From Brachionus koreanus (taxonomy: Eukaryota > Rotifera > Eurotatoria > Ploima > Brachionidae): DNA of 64,000 nucleotides. The stretch spans positions 649,043 through 713,042 of the forward strand of contig PJRA01000016.1 in NCBI GenBank assembly GCA_016987375.1. Reading direction: 5' to 3'. Position 1 is the first letter of the stretch. Every line of letters starts with the position of its first letter. The notes beneath the pieces are model-generated. The model was not told the origin of the DNA and ran no database searches. It saw only the letters and a program-made list of their open reading frames with translations. This document shows, piece by piece, positions 1 to 13,900 of the stretch. The position numbers were made by a program, and so were the translations under genes.

Positions 1-298
1 AATTAATGGCTAATAATTAACATAGTATTAATTAGGAGATAAAAAATGGAAAAAAATTCAAATTTGAGTATTTTTTTGGCGTCCTCTTTTTCTTGGATAT
101 TAAATTTATGTTTGTGATTAAATTAATGAAATCCGTTGAACAAACGCATATATTTGACTTTACTATACTCTGCTTCGATCCATTTTGTTTTTTGATTTTA
201 CATTGAGCCAGAAATATTTTCTAGCTTTTTTTGGGGATTTTTTAAATCTTGGTTTTCTTTCTAATAATCTTCTTCTAACCAAACAATCTGATGCTTTT

Positions 299-316
299 NN
301 NNNNNNNNNNNNNNNN
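299..316. other. assembly gap (18 N)
   Basis: A run of 18 undetermined bases. It truncates the 3' part of the SINE-like sequence next to it. Confidence 0.99.
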
Positions 317-475
317 AAATTTTACCCAGTCGAAACCGGTCCCCCATTTTTTGATGAAAGGGGTTTAAACATTCATCCCGTATTGCAGACATTTTGAAGA
401 TTTTTCCACCCTCAGTGGGTTTTGAACCCTCTGCTTGCATGACTAACACAAACCACTGGGCTATACGGGCTAATA
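317..475 (-). repeat. tRNA-derived SINE (5' part)
   Basis: Read on the minus strand from about 470, the sequence looks like a degenerate tRNA. It opens GCCCGTATAGCCCAGTGG, a good RNA polymerase III box A. About 40 nt later it carries GGTTCAAAACCC, a box B match. A non-tRNA tail of roughly 90 nt follows and runs into the assembly gap at 299-316. An internal pol III promoter fused to an unrelated body is the usual layout of a tRNA-derived SINE. It could instead be a single tRNA pseudogene. No second copy was recognised in this window, so family status is inferred. Confidence 0.55.
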
Positions 476-864
476 AATGTGATGAATTGACATTTAAACT
501 CTCAAAAGCGATAAGAGTTGTTCCAGAATTTTATCATGAGGTTACTGACTAACTGATTATAGATGATGATATATGATGGTATGGGCTGATTTTCTCAATA
601 AGATTGGCACCGCCCATTATCCCAGATTGCTTTAAGCTTCGGCCTTTTTCAACCCGTTATTGCTTGATTCTTTATTGTTTGTTGATGAGTTTTGCTCCTT
701 TTTTTTGTTTTTTTTAGTTGCTTAATTTGATTGTTTTGTAGCTTTTCTAATTTATTTATTTAAAATTAAGTCCCATGGACAAATTTAAGTATGTTATAGT
801 TATTTATTTGAAAAATTGTGTTCTTGTTTGTTAATTCAGCTAAATGTCTAATTGGCCTACAAAA

Positions 865-1226
865 TCAATCAGTTTTTGACAATTGTCTTTTTTTCTTTGT
901 TTTTGGTTGATTAAGTCTTGTAATTTTGACGCGCGGCTTGAAATTAGGATTGTAATTGTCAATTAACTCTTTGATTAATTGATTGTTGTTTGCTGCTTTC
1001 TGGAGATAGGTTGAAAGCAACTCGAAGCGATCCTTGATGTTGTCGATTTTTGCAAGCAATCCTTTGTTGTGGTTGAAGTTGGCAGTTTGTATGCTATTTT
1101 TACTGCTTTTCGTTGTTGTTTTTCAAGCGACATTATGTTTGTTTCTGATTCACTGTATTTGATGAATGGTCTAATGAGTGTCTTGTACGTTGTTAAAAGG
1201 AGCTTTTGTGAAGCTCTCCAGATCAA
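865..1226 (-). pseudogene. non-LTR retrotransposon RT C-terminal remnant
   Basis: The minus strand reads YKTLIRPFIKYSESE, then LEKQQRKAVKIAYKLP. This matches the conserved end of LINE reverse transcriptases (YKTLIRPxxEY...LEKxQxxAxRxxYKLP). The next family block, an ERxxELxxxYxxxAxxNNxLIxxL-type helix, is present as RFELLSTYLQKAANNNQLIKEL in a different frame (about 865-1059), so a frameshift separates the two parts. There is no start, endonuclease or catalytic RT core nearby. This is a dead 5'-truncated LINE copy. The clade (RTE, CR1 or Jockey-like) cannot be settled from this fragment. Confidence 0.65.
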
Positions 1227-1915
1227 GAGGTTAATTTCATAATTATTTTTATAATTAGGTTCTAAGCAAAAGATTTTTTGGACGGAATAGGATTGTCACC
1301 GAAAAAAAGAAGAATAAAATAAAAAAAATAAATTCCTAACCAAGACCTAAAGACATAAAGAAATGTCGTGGATTTCTTTGGCTTCAAATAACAAGAGAAG
1401 AATAGGTGATATATGACTTAAGACTAAAGAGCATAATGGTTTACATTTTTAAAGTTATTTTATTTTTTATTAGAAAAAGTTAAAAAAAAATGCAAAATTT
1501 TTTGACTTTATCTAAAAATTCAAAAATAAAATTTTTATTAAACACGATTTATTCGAATTAAAAAAAAAGAGAATTAATAATAAAGAAAAATTTACTTAAA
1601 TAATAAAAAAATCATTTCAAAAATTATCTTTATCTAACTCACACACACACACACACACATCTAAAATTAATAAAAAAAAAAAAGAAAAAAAAATTAATTT
1701 ATCATTTCGTTCGAGTAACTTTTAAACTATGAATTTGTAAAAAAAAAATTAGTCTTTATGTTAAATTTAAACAAAAGTGAAAAAATCAACGATTTAAATG
1801 AAAGCTGCTCGGTCGGTTTGCTTGGCAGTTACTGCATGGCTCAGTACAATACAAATACAACAAATATACACACACACACACAGACATATTAACCAAATTC
1901 GTTTACTAATACACT
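1227..1915. other. AT-rich intergenic stretch with CA repeats
   Basis: No gene seen. It contains A/T homopolymers and two short CA microsatellites, at about 1640-1659 and 1868-1882. The second is close to the 3' end of the RhoGEF gene and may lie in its 3' UTR. Confidence 0.6.
1640..1659. repeat. (CA)n microsatellite
   Basis: An uninterrupted CA dinucleotide run of about 20 bases. A second shorter run lies at about 1868-1882. Confidence 0.9.
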
Positions 1916-4900
1916 TTAAGCATACGAATGTTCAGCATCGAAATTATCTCTATTCAAATGATACTCTTTGACCTCGTCATCACTTAGATCATTGTTAAAA
2001 TCGGCCGAATAAGGCAGACTAGGGGGCTCAGTGCTTGGAGGTGTCGGCACCCGCAATTCAACATCCGAGTCGTTCTCAACTCCCATAGGTCTTAGCTTAT
2101 TCATGATAAAACCATTAAATCTAGCGTCATCAAACTCTGCTGTTTCATTCTCTGCCCTTCGGTTCATATCTTCCTCATTTACATGCTCACTTTTTCTAAA
2201 GTCATTCTCATCATCATTGTACTTCCTTATTTTATTAAGCTTAATGCACTCGGTAATCACAGAATTGTCTGGCATGATGACCAGAGTTGCGTCCGAACCT
2301 GTTGAATGGCTGCGCACATTTATTTCGTCCATATTTTCATCATCATAGTAATTTATTTGCTCGTCTTCGGACAAGTCAGCATTTGTCGATGACGATGATA
2401 TCACACTGCTAGAAACTAGTTCCGAGTCGACACTCAGCGTTTGTCCTCTGAGTGGTCGGATCACTGGGCTCTTAATTATTTTATGTTCGTCTAAAGACAA
2501 TCTTAGATTTGGCAAACACTTTTCGGCGTCTTTTTTCAGCTTTGTCTGCTGGTCGCTAAAACAAGAGCGCAATAGTTCCAAATATTGTTCAAGCTTGAGA
2601 AAATTGGCGTTTATTGACTCATTGTCCAATTTATTGCCTTCCTCGTTCTTAATTATTTTCATTTCAAGTGAATTTAGCTCCATACAAGCTTGGTTCAGAA
2701 TGGTCTGAGTGTGATCGAGAAAGGCGTCCATGTCGCACAATTTTATGTCTTTGCTAACAGGCTCAGCTTGAGAATTTGTCTGATTTATTTTTGAAAATAT
2801 TGCATGTCTTTCGTTCAACAGTTTTAGGATGCTCTGCGAGTTTTGATTCAATTGTTCGTGTAGTTTTTTCTCTTCGGTCTGTTTGGGCTTAGGCTGGACT
2901 GACTGGACTTCGTCCGATTGGACACTCAGATTGCTGCTCAGAGCCGAAGAAGAAATCGAAGTGGAGAGCAGTGGCACCGATTTTTGTGATATATTTGAAT
3001 TGGACGGCGAGTGGCTGAGCGAGCTGACCGACGACTGTTGCCGGTTTAGTAAAGTGTTTTCGTCGTTTTTGCCCGTCAAATGCTCCAGATAGTTGCACCA
3101 TTTGCTACGCTCATCGCCCGACTTGGTCACCAGGGTGAGCAGTTTTTGATACTCGATGGTTTTTTTGCTATTTGCGGCATATTGTTCGACGACTAGATAA
3201 AATTGACGCTTGTCGTTCAATAGACCGAATCGGGTGATCCAAATGATCGGAATTACTGGCACGAGAATTTTTTTGAATTTGTTTTCTATGTGTGTCAATG
3301 GTTTGAGTATGTAGCGGCGTTTTTCGTCTGTCGATTTTTCCAGAAGAACCAAAATGTCTTCGTAGAGAAGTGCGTGCAAAGTTTTCGAGCTATTTTTTGA
3401 ATGCTTCCACTCAAGCTCGCTTTCATGCAGCAATTTTCTGTCTTTAACTACCAGATTCTAAATTAAATAAAAAAATAGATGAAAAAAATTATTTTCTTAT
3501 TTTTAGAAAAAAAAATTTTTTGCTCACTCGGTATGGCGCCAGACTTTGATTTTTGAGTGCATACTGATCAAACTCTTTTGTGTCAATACGACTGGCTATT
3601 TCGTCATTGCGAATTTTGTTTTCACATACTGTCACAGCATTATTTACATAGTGCGATATTTTGCTACTAGCATCGACACACTCTTGAAGACGATGTATAT
3701 CATCTTCATCTTGATTAAATTAGAAAAAAATTAATTTTTTTCTTTTAAAAAAATATTTTTTGTTTTCGCTTTAATTTCCTAAATTTTTAAATTTCAAAAA
3801 ATGAGACAAAAATTTTGTCATGGTACCTGAAAAATCAGTGTATAGTATCAAAATTTAAAGGCTACTATTTAAAAAAACTTATAAAAAAAAGAAAATATTT
3901 TTTGAAAATAGATAAATTAGAATAAAATCCAATATATATAAAAATGTAATGAATAAAATTTTTTAAACAAAAATCTTTCTTTAGGAGGTCATTTGATATT
4001 TTGAAAAAACTTATAAAAATTGAGTTGTTAAAATTTAATTCTATTTTTAATTTGATTTCGCAGGCATAAAACTTAACTGAATCATCTTAAAATTTTATTA
4101 ACAAAGAATATAGAAAAAAAATAAAATATAAAATGTTTACAATTGAAAATTAATTTAAGAAAATACTAAATTAGGTTATGTGAAATTAAAATTCAAACAA
4201 AACAAAAACTCTTCCTATTTTGAAAAATTAAAATTTCCCAAAAAAAAATATTGTACCAAAAAAAAGTGTAGCGACGTTTGTCGCATCATTTTATACGATT
4301 AAAATTGATTATTAATTTGATTTCCCACAAGAAAAAAAGAAAATAAAAATTGTATCTTATATTTACAAACTATGTTGAATTTAACTAAAAAGAATTTTTT
4401 TAAAAAAATATTTTATTTGGGTAAAAATTAATTTTTAAAAATAGAAAAATTATCTTTCTTTTTGTATGTGAATTTCACAATACCTTAATTGTGGTTTTGT
4501 ATTTTCGTTTTTGATAAATTAGGCGACAATGTGAAATTTCATTAATTTTTAATTAACAAATATTAAAAAAATTTTTTAGCCTTTGTTCTAATGATGAAAA
4601 ATTTGCTCTGCAGATGAAACATCTGTTATTTAGCTAAAAAAAATAATGACCACTACACTTGCTAACAAATAAGGTGTAAATACATCGGCAATTTCAACAA
4701 CTCCTTTGTCGAAGACAAAAAATATATGAACACTATAAATTTTTTTTTCAATTATTATTTATTATCATTGTTGTCCATTATTTTCTTTTTTAAAAAAATA
4801 AAAAACAATTGAAATTTACTAAAATAAAATAATATCCTCTGAATGTAAAAAAAATGGAAAAATTTTTATTTTTATAAAATTTTCAAACTTTTCAAAACAA

Positions 4901-7900
4901 AATAGAAAATAAATAAGATTAAAATATTAATAAAATTGAGTGATATGTTATAATAATCTTAAAAAGCTCTGTATCTATATCTTTTAACGTGTCAAACTGT
5001 AATATTAGATTATAAATTAGACTGTCTGAATTGTTCACGTCACAGATCAAGTTAATCTGAGCCAGCTGTTGGAAAAGCTTTTTATTTAGCTTAATTAAAC
5101 AAATAAATATGTTAAATGTCATAATGAAAATATCAAAGTAAACAAAAACACTAGAAAAAAAGGCTTATTAGAAAAAACAGAATTTGTTTAATGGTTTAAA
5201 TAAACAAATTTAAATTACCAGAGGCAGATTTGGAGAGCTCGTTGAACAAAAGCTTGTACTTTACTAAGCGTTGTACTTCAGTTGGTAAAAAGTCTTTCAA
5301 ATGAAGCTTACGACAAATCCAGTGGTTCTCAGCTCCCTTTTGATTAGAAAATTTTTTATTTAAAAAAAATTTTTTTTTTTTTATTTACTGATATAAATTG
5401 ATTAAATTTGTCGCTATTTTTCAACTTTGTCTGCAATAATTTGATGGCTTGACTTTGATTTTCACAAAATTTGGCACATGCAGATTGAAATTTGGCGCCC
5501 TCTTCGCCTTTAAACTGTTCCAAGATAACATCAATCAACTGCTTTATTGGTACAATCGGATTTTCACGTCTAAGTTGTTTTAATTTTTTATTAAAATTAG
5601 CTATTTTTTTATTAAAATAAAAAACAATTAAGTTAATTTGAAAAAAATTTTATTAAATTATAAAAATTATATTTACAATGTATTTCGAGTACTTCATCCA
5701 GATTGGGAAAAACAGTCTCTTGTTCTTCAACAGTTAGATAGACATTTATGTGTATAGGAATATAAAAGTGGTTTTTCATGATTTTCAAATTGCGCACATG
5801 CTTTTGTTCAGTGTGAATGAGTTCGTTGATTACTTCTTGGGTTTTGATTTCTTTGCGGGTCAACTTTTCCAAAATTTCCTTTGGAATCGATGCACTAATA
5901 CTGGGCAATTCCTCGTCGACTTCAATGTCCGACTCTTGCATCCAAAAGCGGTCGTTGCTGGAACCATGGTGTCCGCTGGACGACGACCGATAGCTGTTTG
6001 TGTTTAGCTCGTGTTCGTTCATGCTACTAGATGATTCAACAGAAAATCTTTTAAAATTTTATGCATAAAGCGGCATAGTTAAGATAAGCTTCTGGTTATA
6101 AATGTTTACCGGTCATTTAGCTGGGAATTTAGCGGGTTCGATGAGGATATAGCGTTTTTTATTTCAATTGGCTCGGGATCACTTTTTAAACAAGCATTAG
6201 AAATCTCTTTTTTTTTTTGTTAAGCAACTAATTTAAAAGCAATAAGAAAATAGCTAAAATAACACCTTTTTGTATTCAAATCTCCCATTAAAGCTGGGCA
6301 CTTATTAGTTTTTACAGATACTGGGCTTATTCTTAAGAAAAATTACTTTAAAATGCTTTTAGCTCAAAAACAAAACTTGTCTTTAATATGTCAATAGTTA
6401 TTGGAATTATTTTAATCACGCAAAAGTCATCATATTCAAAAAAAAAAAAAAAATTTTTTTTTAATAATTGAGAGTGAATATAAAAGGCTTTATTTTGGTT
6501 ATAAAAAAAAAATAAAATAAATAAATAAATAAAAAAAAAATAGTAAAAAATTCTAATTAACTACTATTAGTAAAATTAAATTGAGGTTACTAATTTTTAC
6601 CTTTTTGATCGAGCAACATTAGACTTTGATTTTTTAACATCAACTTTCAAGCTACCGACTCGTTTGCACGCTTGTTCTCTGGCATATCCATTGGATGTGC
6701 CAGAGCAACTTGTGCTCAAACAAGCCGTATTACTGTAAGGTTTATTAGGCAAAATTTGACTTTGATTCGGGTGATTAGAATCTTTTTTAAGACTTAATCG
6801 AAAAAAAAAAATGATTATTTGAAAAAGGCAAGACGGCGCAATAACAAAAGCAAGCACCCATGTTATAACCCCTTTAGAAATGCATGTGAATGTCTTACCT
6901 GTTCAAATGGTCAGGGCTGTTGTTGTGCGACGAATGTCGCTGTTCATTGTTGTTGGGAGAAGATGAGCCCGAGTGTAGTGTGGTAACTTTAGGTGCTGTT
7001 GGCGAAGTTAGTATGACCGGCGTTGGTTTTTGTGCGTTCAACATTTCGAACTTTTTTATTGCTTCATTGACCGGCAAATTTCCTTAAAAAAAAATTCAAA
7101 TTTTCATTTTATTTCAAGATCAATTTGAGAAAAAAAAAATAAAAAACTTTGTATATAATCACTGGGATAATTAGTTGGAATAGACACTGAGTCTCCAGTG
7201 GTCGATTGACCATCTCCGATTGTACTTGGATAAAAAAAACTCTGCGGTTCTTCATCTTTTTCTTTTTATAGACAACAAAAATTAGCATGAAAAAAATTTC
7301 TAAAAAATTAAATTTTAATTATTCTTTACTCTTGGGTCCAAAAATCATTTTTTGAATGTTGTCAAATTTTTCCTTGTAATCCGATTTAATTGTTTTCTGT
7401 GAGCCTTGACATTCGCTCAAAAGGCCACTATTCAAACAATGTCGATGAATTTTTATATCACATTTTGACTCTTTTCAATTTTAATATTAAATTATAATTT
7501 TAGATAAAAAAAAATAAATTTGACACTTACTTTGACAAGCTAAGCCTTGGTAGCCAATGCCCCAAAAAGGCTGACTACACCGGTAGCAGAGAGACTTTTT
7601 GAGAAAAAAGACCGAATCTATCATACTGTGTCCGCGAACCGAATAGGTCGAGTTTTTTTTCAATTTTAGCTTTTTGTTCAAAAAAATGGGTATCTTGTCT
7701 ATTTCATATTTGCCGATTTGTTTAACAGGCAAGTTGAATCGCTTGATAAATGTTGCCAAACAGCTGGCCAGTGCAGATATTTGAGCTGTGTCTCTTGGTC
7801 CGTTCCATTCATTGTTTATTCTAACCAGATTTCTGCCCAATTCATCCACATAAGTCGCCAAATTGGCCACTATACAAGACTTGGCACTGTCAAAGTCATT

Positions 7901-10900
7901 TTTGTCCATTGAAACAGACATTTTGGACAAGTCGTTGCCATGAAACAAGCTTGCCAAGCCTTAAAATTAAATTTTTTTTATTAAATTTTTTCCCTTCTAT
8001 TTCAGCGCTAACATTTAACAATAAAAGACAAAAAATATATTTAACTAGTTTAACATTTAATGACAAAGGGGTCTACTCTCATGACTTACTTATACTGCGC
8101 TTGACAGTTTGATTCCTAATTACTTTAATCTGATTATTATTTCTAGAATTTTTATTTCGATCTTTAATTTAACCAGAGATTCAAGTAATGTAATGCATTC
8201 AAATAATGTTCACACATCTTACCTATTTGATCGACTTCTTTGAAGCGAATTAGCTGACTGTTCACATTTTGTACAGCGTCTTTGCGATACTCTTCAAGCA
8301 AAAGTCTCAATTGAATCATGTTTTCGGTCGGATTTTGTTCAAATATTTCCTCAAATTTTCTAATTAGCATTTCTTTTACTTTTATTTTCAAAGGCTGTTG
8401 GTAATTGAAAAATTTTATTTTTAAATCAAAAAATGCAGTCAATTTAAATGCTCACCGCTGAATAGTCTATGAAAACTGTGTACAATTCGTACGACCATCG
8501 GATTATTACATCCTTTTTCTCGTTTGCCAACAAAAGTTCTTCCACAAATAAACAAAAAAACTATTTTTTTTTAATTAAAATATTTTTGTAATTTTTTTGT
8601 TGGCTTAAAATTTACCAAGTCGTTCGGAGACTCGTTTTGGCTGCCAAGCGTATAGCACAAAAAAACCGATAGACTAATTGGCTTTGAAATCAAATGTCTG
8701 TAATCATTACAGCCATTCATGTCAAATGAAAACTTAGAAAAAAAATAATTAGTTTACAAACTTTATTGTGAACTGTTTGAGTTTATTTTCAAATATTCAA
8801 AAGCTATTTAAATGAACTGAGTCAACTTTTGATTTAAATTTTTTGTTTTTGACCAAGTTTTTTTCTAGATTAGTTTTTATTTTATTTTGAAACAATCAGT
8901 TTTGTTCTAAAAAATTTTTTTTTTGTTCTTAATTTTAAAATTTGTATAAATTTTGTGTAAAAATTGGAGAATTTTTTTTATGTTTTATCAATCTAAAAAA
9001 AAAAATTTAAATTCAAAATGTTTTTTTCAATATATAAGACAATTTTTATTACACAACTTTTTTACAATAATTATTCTACAATTAGATCTCAATTTCTCAA
9101 ATGAATAGTCCTTATTCAATAAAACGTTTATATATTAAAGTTCAATTTAACTGAATTATTTCATTAAGCCTTGATAATTGTCAAAAATCAAATTTTTTTC
9201 AATCATATGCTTGATTTTTTTAAATTAAATAATGCTGTTAAATTTAACACCCAAAACTTATTGATTAAATTTAAAAAAAAAATAAAACTTAATAAATAAA
9301 ACAAAACAAATAAATCACTTTTTTCTAATTTTAATAAATTAATAATCTGAAAATATATAAAAATTTTATTCAAAATATAATTTTTAATAGTGAATACTAT
9401 TATATATCAATAGCTATAGTAAGATTGTTTAGTACTACAGGCTCTTGGTCTACAGTTGTCATAAACTTCACATCGACTTCAAGACTCTTCCAAATTAAAA
9501 ATATGTAATAAAGTTTGTCAGACTACTTTTATCATTTTATCTAATTCTCTGATGAATGGTGATGCTTATTTGGTATTCATTTTGGACCCTCTGCATATTC
9601 AGGCTTGATTACAATTTATAGATCAAAAACTTGAACAATTGTTGCCAACAAAAAGAAATAAAATACAATTATTTTTGTAATGTGTACATTAGTACCCTTG
9701 GGCCGGTCTATCAGATTTTTTCGTTAGGCGTTTAAGACCAGCTATTTATGCTCCATGTCAACTAAAACGCTAATGGTTTAGCTAGTTTAACAAATTCAGT
9801 GATATCTCCAAAGATGTCGCTATATCATCATGTCATGTATTTATTAATTCAAACTTTTTTAATTAAGCACTCATAGATCATATATTCTAATAAGTTTAAG
9901 TTTTCAAAAGACAGGCTTAAGTATACATTTCCAATAAATATTGAATATCATAACGAGGTAAAAAACTAACTGAATTTTATACCCTTTAACATATTTGACT
10001 TTGTTAAAAAAATAAAATAATTGAATTAATAGCATTTGAAAAAATGAATTTTAAAAATTCAAAATTTTTTTTCCTATTTTTAATTTATTATCTAAACTGT
10101 AGTTTTCGACATATTGTTTTTTGAAACAAAAAAATTTTAAAAATTTGACGTCTTTTTTGTTCTCAAGTGAGTCAATAACTTAATTTATTTATTAAGGTTG
10201 TTCACTCTCAAAATGTGAATTAACACTGAAAGGCCGGAGGGATTTTTCTACCTTTTTTTTGTTGACTTTTAGTTTTTTTTTAGTTTTTTTTAATGAAAAT
10301 AAAATTATTTTGTAATAAAATAAATTAAATAGTCTTTTAATATTTTTGAATTAAGTATTGAAAAAAAATTATAAAAAAAATTTTTGAATTTTTTTGAATA
10401 AAAACAAAGAAAGGAAGCAACTAATGGGGTAAAAAAGACCCCTCCGGCATTTCAGTTTTAAGAACTAAATATTTGAAATTTAAATACTGTGAATTTAGCT
10501 ATTATTTTGGGAAAAATCCACAAAAATAAACTAAAAAAATCACTTTTTATTTATAATTGACAAGAATTCTAGACTTCAAAAAATGTCAAAGTATAATGAT
10601 CAAACAAAGACATTGGACTTGTCCAAATTAATGTTCAAAATTTTTGTTGAATTTTTTTATCAAATAAATATTTTAATTATTAAAAAAAATTGGATTTTTT
10701 TTCCTTTTAATATTTGTCTTTTCTAATAGTTTCAAATAATTAGTCTCATTTTTGGCAAAAAGGGCACAACAGTATGCCAATATATTTTCTTAATTTAAAG
10801 CCTAAAAATTCGACTAATCTCTGCCAAATAGTCAAATTGATTTTTACAGTTAAAATTAGGCAAATATTTACCTTATCATTGGCATCATGTAAATTGTCTT

Positions 10901-13900
10901 CACTAGTATAAGATAAATCATCTTTACATTCAATTATCTAAGCAACCATAAAAAACTTTTTAGCCAAGAAATTGAGAGCTTATTTTAAAAAAATTACATC
11001 ATCGCTTTGATCGTTGATTTTTTGCTTGTCCAAATCACCAGCAGAGACGGAATGATTTAAAGAATTTATAGCAATATTGGACAACGATTGGGTCTGATAT
11101 CCTTTTCCATTTGTAGAGCTCTTTTTTTATTTTAAAAAAAAAAAATTTTATTTAACTTAATCAAAAATAGTGGTTGCAACAAATACTCTTGTTTTCTTGA
11201 TGGAGCGTTTTTCGCCAGTCGAACTGGACACGTTCGGGGCATTGTTGACAGAATTATTGAAATTTTTAAGCGATTCATCTGACATTGAGTGCTGCTTGCG
11301 GTGTGTGGCGACCAAATTGCGACTAATATCGGTCGAATCGTTGACAAACTGAGTCAAATTCGAGTCGGCCGACTGGGCCAATGTGCCAACGACAGCCATT
11401 TGGTCCTCGTGGTCCGTCTCCGGTTCGCTTCTGCTCTGCTCTTCGTCGTGCTCAGTCTTGCAGTCGTCGGACGTGCGACTTTCGGTCGAGTGCTTGGACT
11501 CGTTCAAGCTAAGCTCGCTTTTGCTCTCGTCAAGACGCGAGCGTATACTAAACGAGGACGACGTTGCCGGAGTGCACGGACTGGGCGTCGCGTTCGTAAA
11601 CGGCAAACGCCGCTGCAAGTGCATTGACACAAATGAGTTAGCTTAAAGAAAAATTTAATTAAATTGAAAAATTTTTTTTTTTTTTTTTGGTGGTAAAAAG
11701 GACTCGCAAATGCCAAGACAGTGGAAGAAAATGGACGAAAAGACTTTGAGTCGAATTCTTACAAGTTAACGATTCTACTGAACCACGCTTGCGATTGGAA
11801 AAAGTGGGCGATGAGCCATATGAAAATTTTATGTTGTTTGTGCTTGAATTTTTGTCCTGTGTGTCGCTAGACTTGCCCATACTGGACGAAGTTTGCTTAT
11901 TTTTGGACCAAATCTTATCCAACTTGTCCGATTTGGCACGTCTGTAAACAGTTGGTGAGTTGGACTTGCGGCTAGATGGAGTGGGTGAACATGAAGACGA
12001 GGACATGGTGCCGTAGGGTACGGACATGTTGCCGGTCGGTGTGTACGATGTGTAATAGGAGGTGGCCGCATCGGGGACCTCCAGATGGTTGTTGGAGCTG
12101 TCTGGCTTGGATGGATTGAGCAGGTCGTTGAGCGACGAGCGGCTCACTGTAAAGTTGACTCGGTTGGAGCTCAGGGTCCTTGGCAATGGTGGCTTCGATC
12201 TCGGCTCATTCTGGTCCGCATTCATCATATCATTTCGAGTCAGAGTCTAGTCAAGTTCAGCGCAAGGTGTTTTTTTAATCTGTTGAAATATCAATATATT
12301 GCTGAATGTTTAAATTAATTTAATGTTATTGTTATTCGTTCGTTTCTAATGCTGCTGTTACTTAATCTTTCAATGTTTTTTTATTAAAGATAATTTGCAA
12401 GCTTATTTTCAAGATTTAGATAAGGTTGATATTTAGGAAAAAGCATAGAGTTCGAGAGAAGATTCGATATAATGTAATTAGTACTCGAGAAATTGTTTAT
12501 AGGTTATAGAAATCGTTTGGAATTTTTGGAAAAAAAGAAAAGAAAAAAAAAGAGAACAGAGAGTGAGAGAGAGAGAAAAAAGTTGTTTATAAGATTATGT
12601 AAAAAATGTGAGATTTTGTTGTATATTGCTGAGGTCTGGCCCGGCATCTCCTTATTTGTATACATTCGACTAATTAATTAAAGAATTCGAAATTCGAAAT
12701 ATTTGGCATTGCTTTTTGTGTTCGCCTAAAACCGCAAAATAATGACATGCTAAATGTTTGATGATTTTTTGCCACCATGACGTTCGTGGCATTTGCGAGG
12801 AATTTCAGCTAAAGTATGCGAACAAATTCTACTTACCGCACTCATCTATCATGCTGTGAATTTCTTTGCTCTCTTTTGACTTGACACAAGTTCCATTTAT
12901 CTAGTTTAACAAAAAAATTAATTTACTAATCTTTTTTTTTAAATTTCTAATTTTTTTTCTAAAGGGATTTATAAAATTTATAAGAAAAAATTTTGATTTT
13001 TAAATTTAAATTTAAAATTTAAGACTATTTTTTTACGGACCAAAAAATGTTTAATTTTGATTAACAGCCAAAGACCGGAGGGATATTTTGACCCTTTTTT
13101 TATTTTAACTCGTTTTTTTTTAAAATAAAATTGTTTTGAAATATTTTTTAATTTAAGATATGATTGAAAAAAAAAATCTAAAAAAGACTAAATTTTTGTT
13201 ACTAAAAAACAAAGAAAGGAAGTAACAAAAGAGGTTCAAAAGACCCATCCGACCTTTGAGTGTTAAATTAACAAAAAGAATTTTTGACATAATTAATAAC
13301 TGATTTTCTAATTATGATTAATTTTTTCTAAATTTATTTAAAATTTAAGACTGATTTGAGAAGATAAATTGAACGAATTTTTGAAATTAAAAAAAAACTA
13401 AATTTTTGGAAAATTTATGGCTATTTTATTTCTAAATAAAAGCTACAAAATTTAAAATTTTAATTTTTGATAATTTGAGATTTTTTTTTCACGGGCCAGA
13501 AATTAACTCTTTAAACCAGTTTGGTAATCGATAATTTTTTTTCTTCTTAATCTCTTTAAAAAAATGAAATATAAAAAACCTTTGTTTATTATTAGTAAAC
13601 AAAATTATAGACTTAAAAAAATAATTTTTAATTTTAATTTTTTTATATTAGTTTATTAATCAAGAGAATAGTTATTATGCTATTACATAACTTTCCATTA
13701 AAATTAATGTCCTCAATTATTTGACTTCGAATTATTAAGAAAAAAATCACTTGACTAAGAATTTGCTGCTTACACTGAAAAAAATTAGTTCAAAATTTTT
13801 TTTATAATTAAATAAAAAAATTAAGTAAAATTTAATAAATTAAAATTTAAATGAAAAATGGCTCATAAGTGAATTTTGGTTCCATAGCTTTTTTACTAAA

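Noticed and set aside
4919..5122. 67-aa minus-strand ORF in the RhoGEF intron
   Set aside because: AT-rich composition, no family motif, and it lies between two DH-domain exons that join in phase without it.
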